NCBI RefSeq assembly: GCF_018304825.1
Contig: NZ_CP072648.1
Span: forward strand, 1,037,501 to 1,101,500
Length of the DNA stretch: 64,000 nt
Direction: 5' to 3'
From: Chloracidobacterium validum
GTDB lineage: Bacteria > Acidobacteriota > Blastocatellia > Chloracidobacteriales > Chloracidobacteriaceae
Each line of letters opens with the position of its first letter. The first letter of the stretch is position 1. A model generated the notes under the pieces. The model did no database searches and was not told where the DNA came from. It worked only from the letters and a program-made list of their open reading frames with translations. Made by a program: the position numbers and the translations under genes. Shown here in pieces: positions 62,105 through 64,000 of the stretch.

Positions 62105-63121
62105 ATGTGGCGCACGAGGCTGGGTGTTGTTCTGTCCATCGTTTTGGCCTGGTTCGTCTCCATCGGCTGTGGCAGCCGGGTTCCACGCGATGAGTCTGGA
62201 AAGCTGCGGGTCGGATTGGTTTTTGATATTGGCGGAAAGGATGACAAGTCGTTCAATGCCGCCGCTTGGGAAGGCGCTAAACGCGCGAAACAGACCTTGC
62301 CTATCGTGCTGCGCCATGCCGAACCTGGCGAGCCAAACAACCTCGAACCGTGCATGCGGGCCTTTGCCGAGCGCGGCTACGACCTCATCATTGGGATTGG
62401 TTTTGCGCAGGGGCCGGTACTGGCGGCCGTTGCCAAGGAATATCCAAACATCCACTTCGCCATCGTGGACTCGGTCGTGGATTTGCCCAACGTCGCGTCG
62501 CTGGTATTCAAGGAACACGAAGGCAGCTTCCTGGTGGGCATGATGGCGGCCCGGGCCAGCCAAACCGGCAAAATCGGCTTTGTTGGTGGCATGGACATTC
62601 CTCTCATTCGTAAGTTTGCGACCGGTTACGAGGAAGGCGCACGTTACGTCAATCCGAATATCACAATCCTGAAGAACTTTGTCGGGATCACCGATGCCGC
62701 ATGGAACAATCCGGGGAAGGGCAAGGAGCTGGCCACGGCCCAGTACGAAGCCGGCGCCGATGTCGTTTTTCAAGCGGCTGGCAACTCCGGCATTGGCGTG
62801 TTTGACGCAGCCGAGGAAAACCGGAAGCTGGCAATTGGCGTTGACGCCAATCAGAACTGGGTCAAGCCCGGTTTTGTGCTGACCAGCATGGTCAAGCGGG
62901 TGGATGTGGCCGTGTACACCATCATCCAGGAAGCGCTGGAGAAACGGTTTCGCGGTGGTCTGCACGCCTACGGGTTGGAAAACGACGGCATCGCGTACGC
63001 GCTCGACGACTACAACCGCCCACTCGTGTCGGACGAGGTCCTGCGCGAAGTTGAAGCCGCGCGGCAAAAAATCATGACCGGTGAAATCAAGGTCACTGAC
63101 TACATGGCGAACCTGAAATGA
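62105..63121 (+). CDS. BMP-family (PnrA-like) substrate-binding lipoprotein
   Basis: A 338-residue ABC-importer binding protein of the basic-membrane-protein family, which bind nucleosides in known members. A signal sequence ends in a lipobox-like FVSIGC. The mature domain starts VGLVFDIGGKDDKSFNAAAWEGA and contains GIGFAQG, EHEGSFLVGMMAA, GFVGGMDIPLIRKFATGYEEGARYV and GVDANQNWV, all family hallmarks. ATG 62105 is preferred; GTG 62090 and ATG 62102 are in frame. No ABC permease or ATPase lies in the window. The stop overlaps thiO (ATGA), so they are coupled. Confidence 0.88.
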   Translation: MWRTRLGVVLSIVLAWFVSIGCGSRVPRDESGKLRVGLVFDIGGKDDKSFNAAAWEGAKRAKQTLPIVLRHAEPGEPNNLEPCMRAFAERGYDLIIGIGFAQGPVLAAVAKEYPNIHFAIVDSVVDLPNVASLVFKEHEGSFLVGMMAARASQTGKIGFVGGMDIPLIRKFATGYEEGARYVNPNITILKNFVGITDAAWNNPGKGKELATAQYEAGADVVFQAAGNSGIGVFDAAEENRKLAIGVDANQNWVKPGFVLTSMVKRVDVAVYTIIQEALEKRFRGGLHAYGLENDGIAYALDDYNRPLVSDEVLREVEAARQKIMTGEIKVTDYMANLK

Positions 63122-64000
63122 CCGCAACCAGTGATGCCGTTGTGATTGGCGGCGGGGTGATCGGGCTGGCCATTGCGCGGGCGCTGGCGCGGGATGGCTT
63201 GCGCGTGACTGTTTTTGAACGAAATGCGCAACCTGGTGGGGAGGCGTCCTGGGCCGCAGCCGGGATGCTGGCCCCACAATCTGAGGCCGACGCGCCCGGA
63301 CCACTGTTTGACCTCTGCCTCGCCAGCCGGTCGCTCTATGCCGACTTTGTGGCCGCGCTCTGGGAGGAAACCAGGATAGACGCCGAGCTGTGCCCGGCTG
63401 GAACGCTCCTTCTGGCTGAACAAGAAACGGACGTGGCGGCCTTGCAGTCCAAGTTGGCTTGGCAAACGGCGGCCGGTTGTCATGCCGAGTGGCTGTCTCC
63501 GTCCGACATCCGAACGGTTGAGCCGCTGCTGGCCGGTTGTGCCGGGGGACTCTACCTACCGGATGACTGGCAAGTTGAGAACCGCCGTCTGACGCAGGCG
63601 TTGGTTGCGGCCGTGACGGCGGCCGGAGTGAACATCGTGTGCCATTGCGAAAACCTCGAACTGGTGGTTGCGGATGGACGGGTTGTTGGGGTTGAAGCCC
63701 ACGGTGAGCGTTGGTCGTCTCCGGTGGTGATCAACGCTGCCGGGAGTTGGGCGGCGCGGATGTCCCCCACGCTGTTACGGCTGCCAGCGGGTGCTGTCCG
63801 TCCGATTCGCGGCCAAATGGTAGCGCTCCAGATGCCAATCCAGGCCAAGGTGCGGCATGTCATTCGGACGCCGCGGGTGTATCTGGTACCGCGCCGGGAT
63901 GGCCGGCTTGTCATCGGCGCAACTGTCGAGGATGTCGGTTATGAAAAGCAGGTTACGGCCGGTGGTATAGCGGCTCTGCTCTCCGGTGCGCTTGCTATTG
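63118..64000 (+). CDS. thiO: Glycine oxidase ThiO (partial, runs off the window)
   Basis: The first 294 codons of an FAD-dependent amino-acid oxidase. The N-terminus AVVIGGGVIGLAIARALARDG is the dinucleotide-binding motif, followed by FERNAQPGGEASWAAAGMLAPQ, the signature of ThiO/DadA-type glycine oxidases, and VINAAGSWAARM, PIRGQMVAL, YLVPRRDGRLVIGATVEDVG. ThiO makes the dehydroglycine for thiamine thiazole synthesis. ATG 63118 overlaps the stop of the BMP lipoprotein gene by four bases. The stop codon is beyond the window. Confidence 0.9.
   Translation, partial: MTATSDAVVIGGGVIGLAIARALARDGLRVTVFERNAQPGGEASWAAAGMLAPQSEADAPGPLFDLCLASRSLYADFVAALWEETRIDAELCPAGTLLLAEQETDVAALQSKLAWQTAAGCHAEWLSPSDIRTVEPLLAGCAGGLYLPDDWQVENRRLTQALVAAVTAAGVNIVCHCENLELVVADGRVVGVEAHGERWSSPVVINAAGSWAARMSPTLLRLPAGAVRPIRGQMVALQMPIQAKVRHVIRTPRVYLVPRRDGRLVIGATVEDVGYEKQVTAGGIAALLSGALAI

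Noticed and set aside
47737-63121. Selenoprotein readthrough near selC
   Set aside because: I checked the genes around selC for ends at TGA inside a conserved domain; each recognised protein has a normal length and end for its family.
62057-63304. 415-codon minus-strand frame
   Set aside because: Antisense to the BMP lipoprotein and thiO; no domain is visible and both plus-strand genes are clear.

Overview
The window is a high-GC (roughly 60%), gene-dense bacterial chromosome segment with about 50 protein genes and two tRNA genes. I see no rRNA, insertion sequence, prophage or CRISPR array. The gene mix points to an acidobacterium: large Ser/Thr kinases, Reg_prop/Y_Y_Y sensors, PATAN-type response regulators, a von Willebrand protein of the acidobacterial type, futalosine-pathway menaquinone synthesis and System II cytochrome c maturation. 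A cluster of V4R proteins, a phycobiliprotein-like protein, a ferredoxin and a flavoprotein suggests a chlorophototroph. My best guess is Chloracidobacterium or a close relative. This is inference from content, not a database match.

Layout. 1-7382: ftsH, then minus-strand genes (SAM methyltransferase, thioredoxin-fold DUF255 protein, a Rpn/DUF4351 protein with GLEQ repeats, rmlB). 7656-13183: ccsA converges on a minus-strand block surE-plsC-era-prmA, followed by tRNA-Pro(GGG). 13184-24467: a 1199-residue Reg_prop/Y_Y_Y/protein-kinase fusion, a lipase-like protein, an orphan DNA methyltransferase, a GT-C membrane enzyme, mqnD, a second Rpn/DUF4351 protein, a GNAT enzyme and a circularly permuted ATP-grasp protein.

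24486-34672 (all minus strand) is the most interesting part. In transcription order it encodes a REC-PATAN regulator, a coiled-coil protein, an FNR-like flavoprotein, a [2Fe-2S] ferredoxin, a V4R protein, a protein with a twice-repeated FFT..PW motif, a phycobiliprotein-like protein that keeps the bilin-attachment Cys and its Arg/Asp partners, a second V4R protein, a Ser/Thr kinase, a 62-residue protein, an HtrA protease and a DUF4870 membrane protein. From memory this resembles the cyanobacterial slr0144-slr0152 (Pap) operon linked to photosystem II assembly, yet the suspected host would have no photosystem II.

34738-43521: PIN-domain protein, prkA, aroA, an NtrC/PilR-type regulator, a cellulose-synthase-like glycosyltransferase in an AT-rich patch, and a PilS-like histidine kinase. 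43572-51880: Sfp-type phosphopantetheinyl transferase, PHA-synthase-like hydrolase, crotonase, BamB-like propeller protein, a selenocysteine tRNA (selC), PBP1A and ftsY. 52069-58588: two response-regulator proteins and a membrane PDZ-GAF-SpoIIE phosphatase. 58882-64000: VWA protein, an S41 protease homologue lacking both catalytic residues, a photolyase FAD domain without its N-terminal domain, a BMP-family lipoprotein, and the start of thiO.
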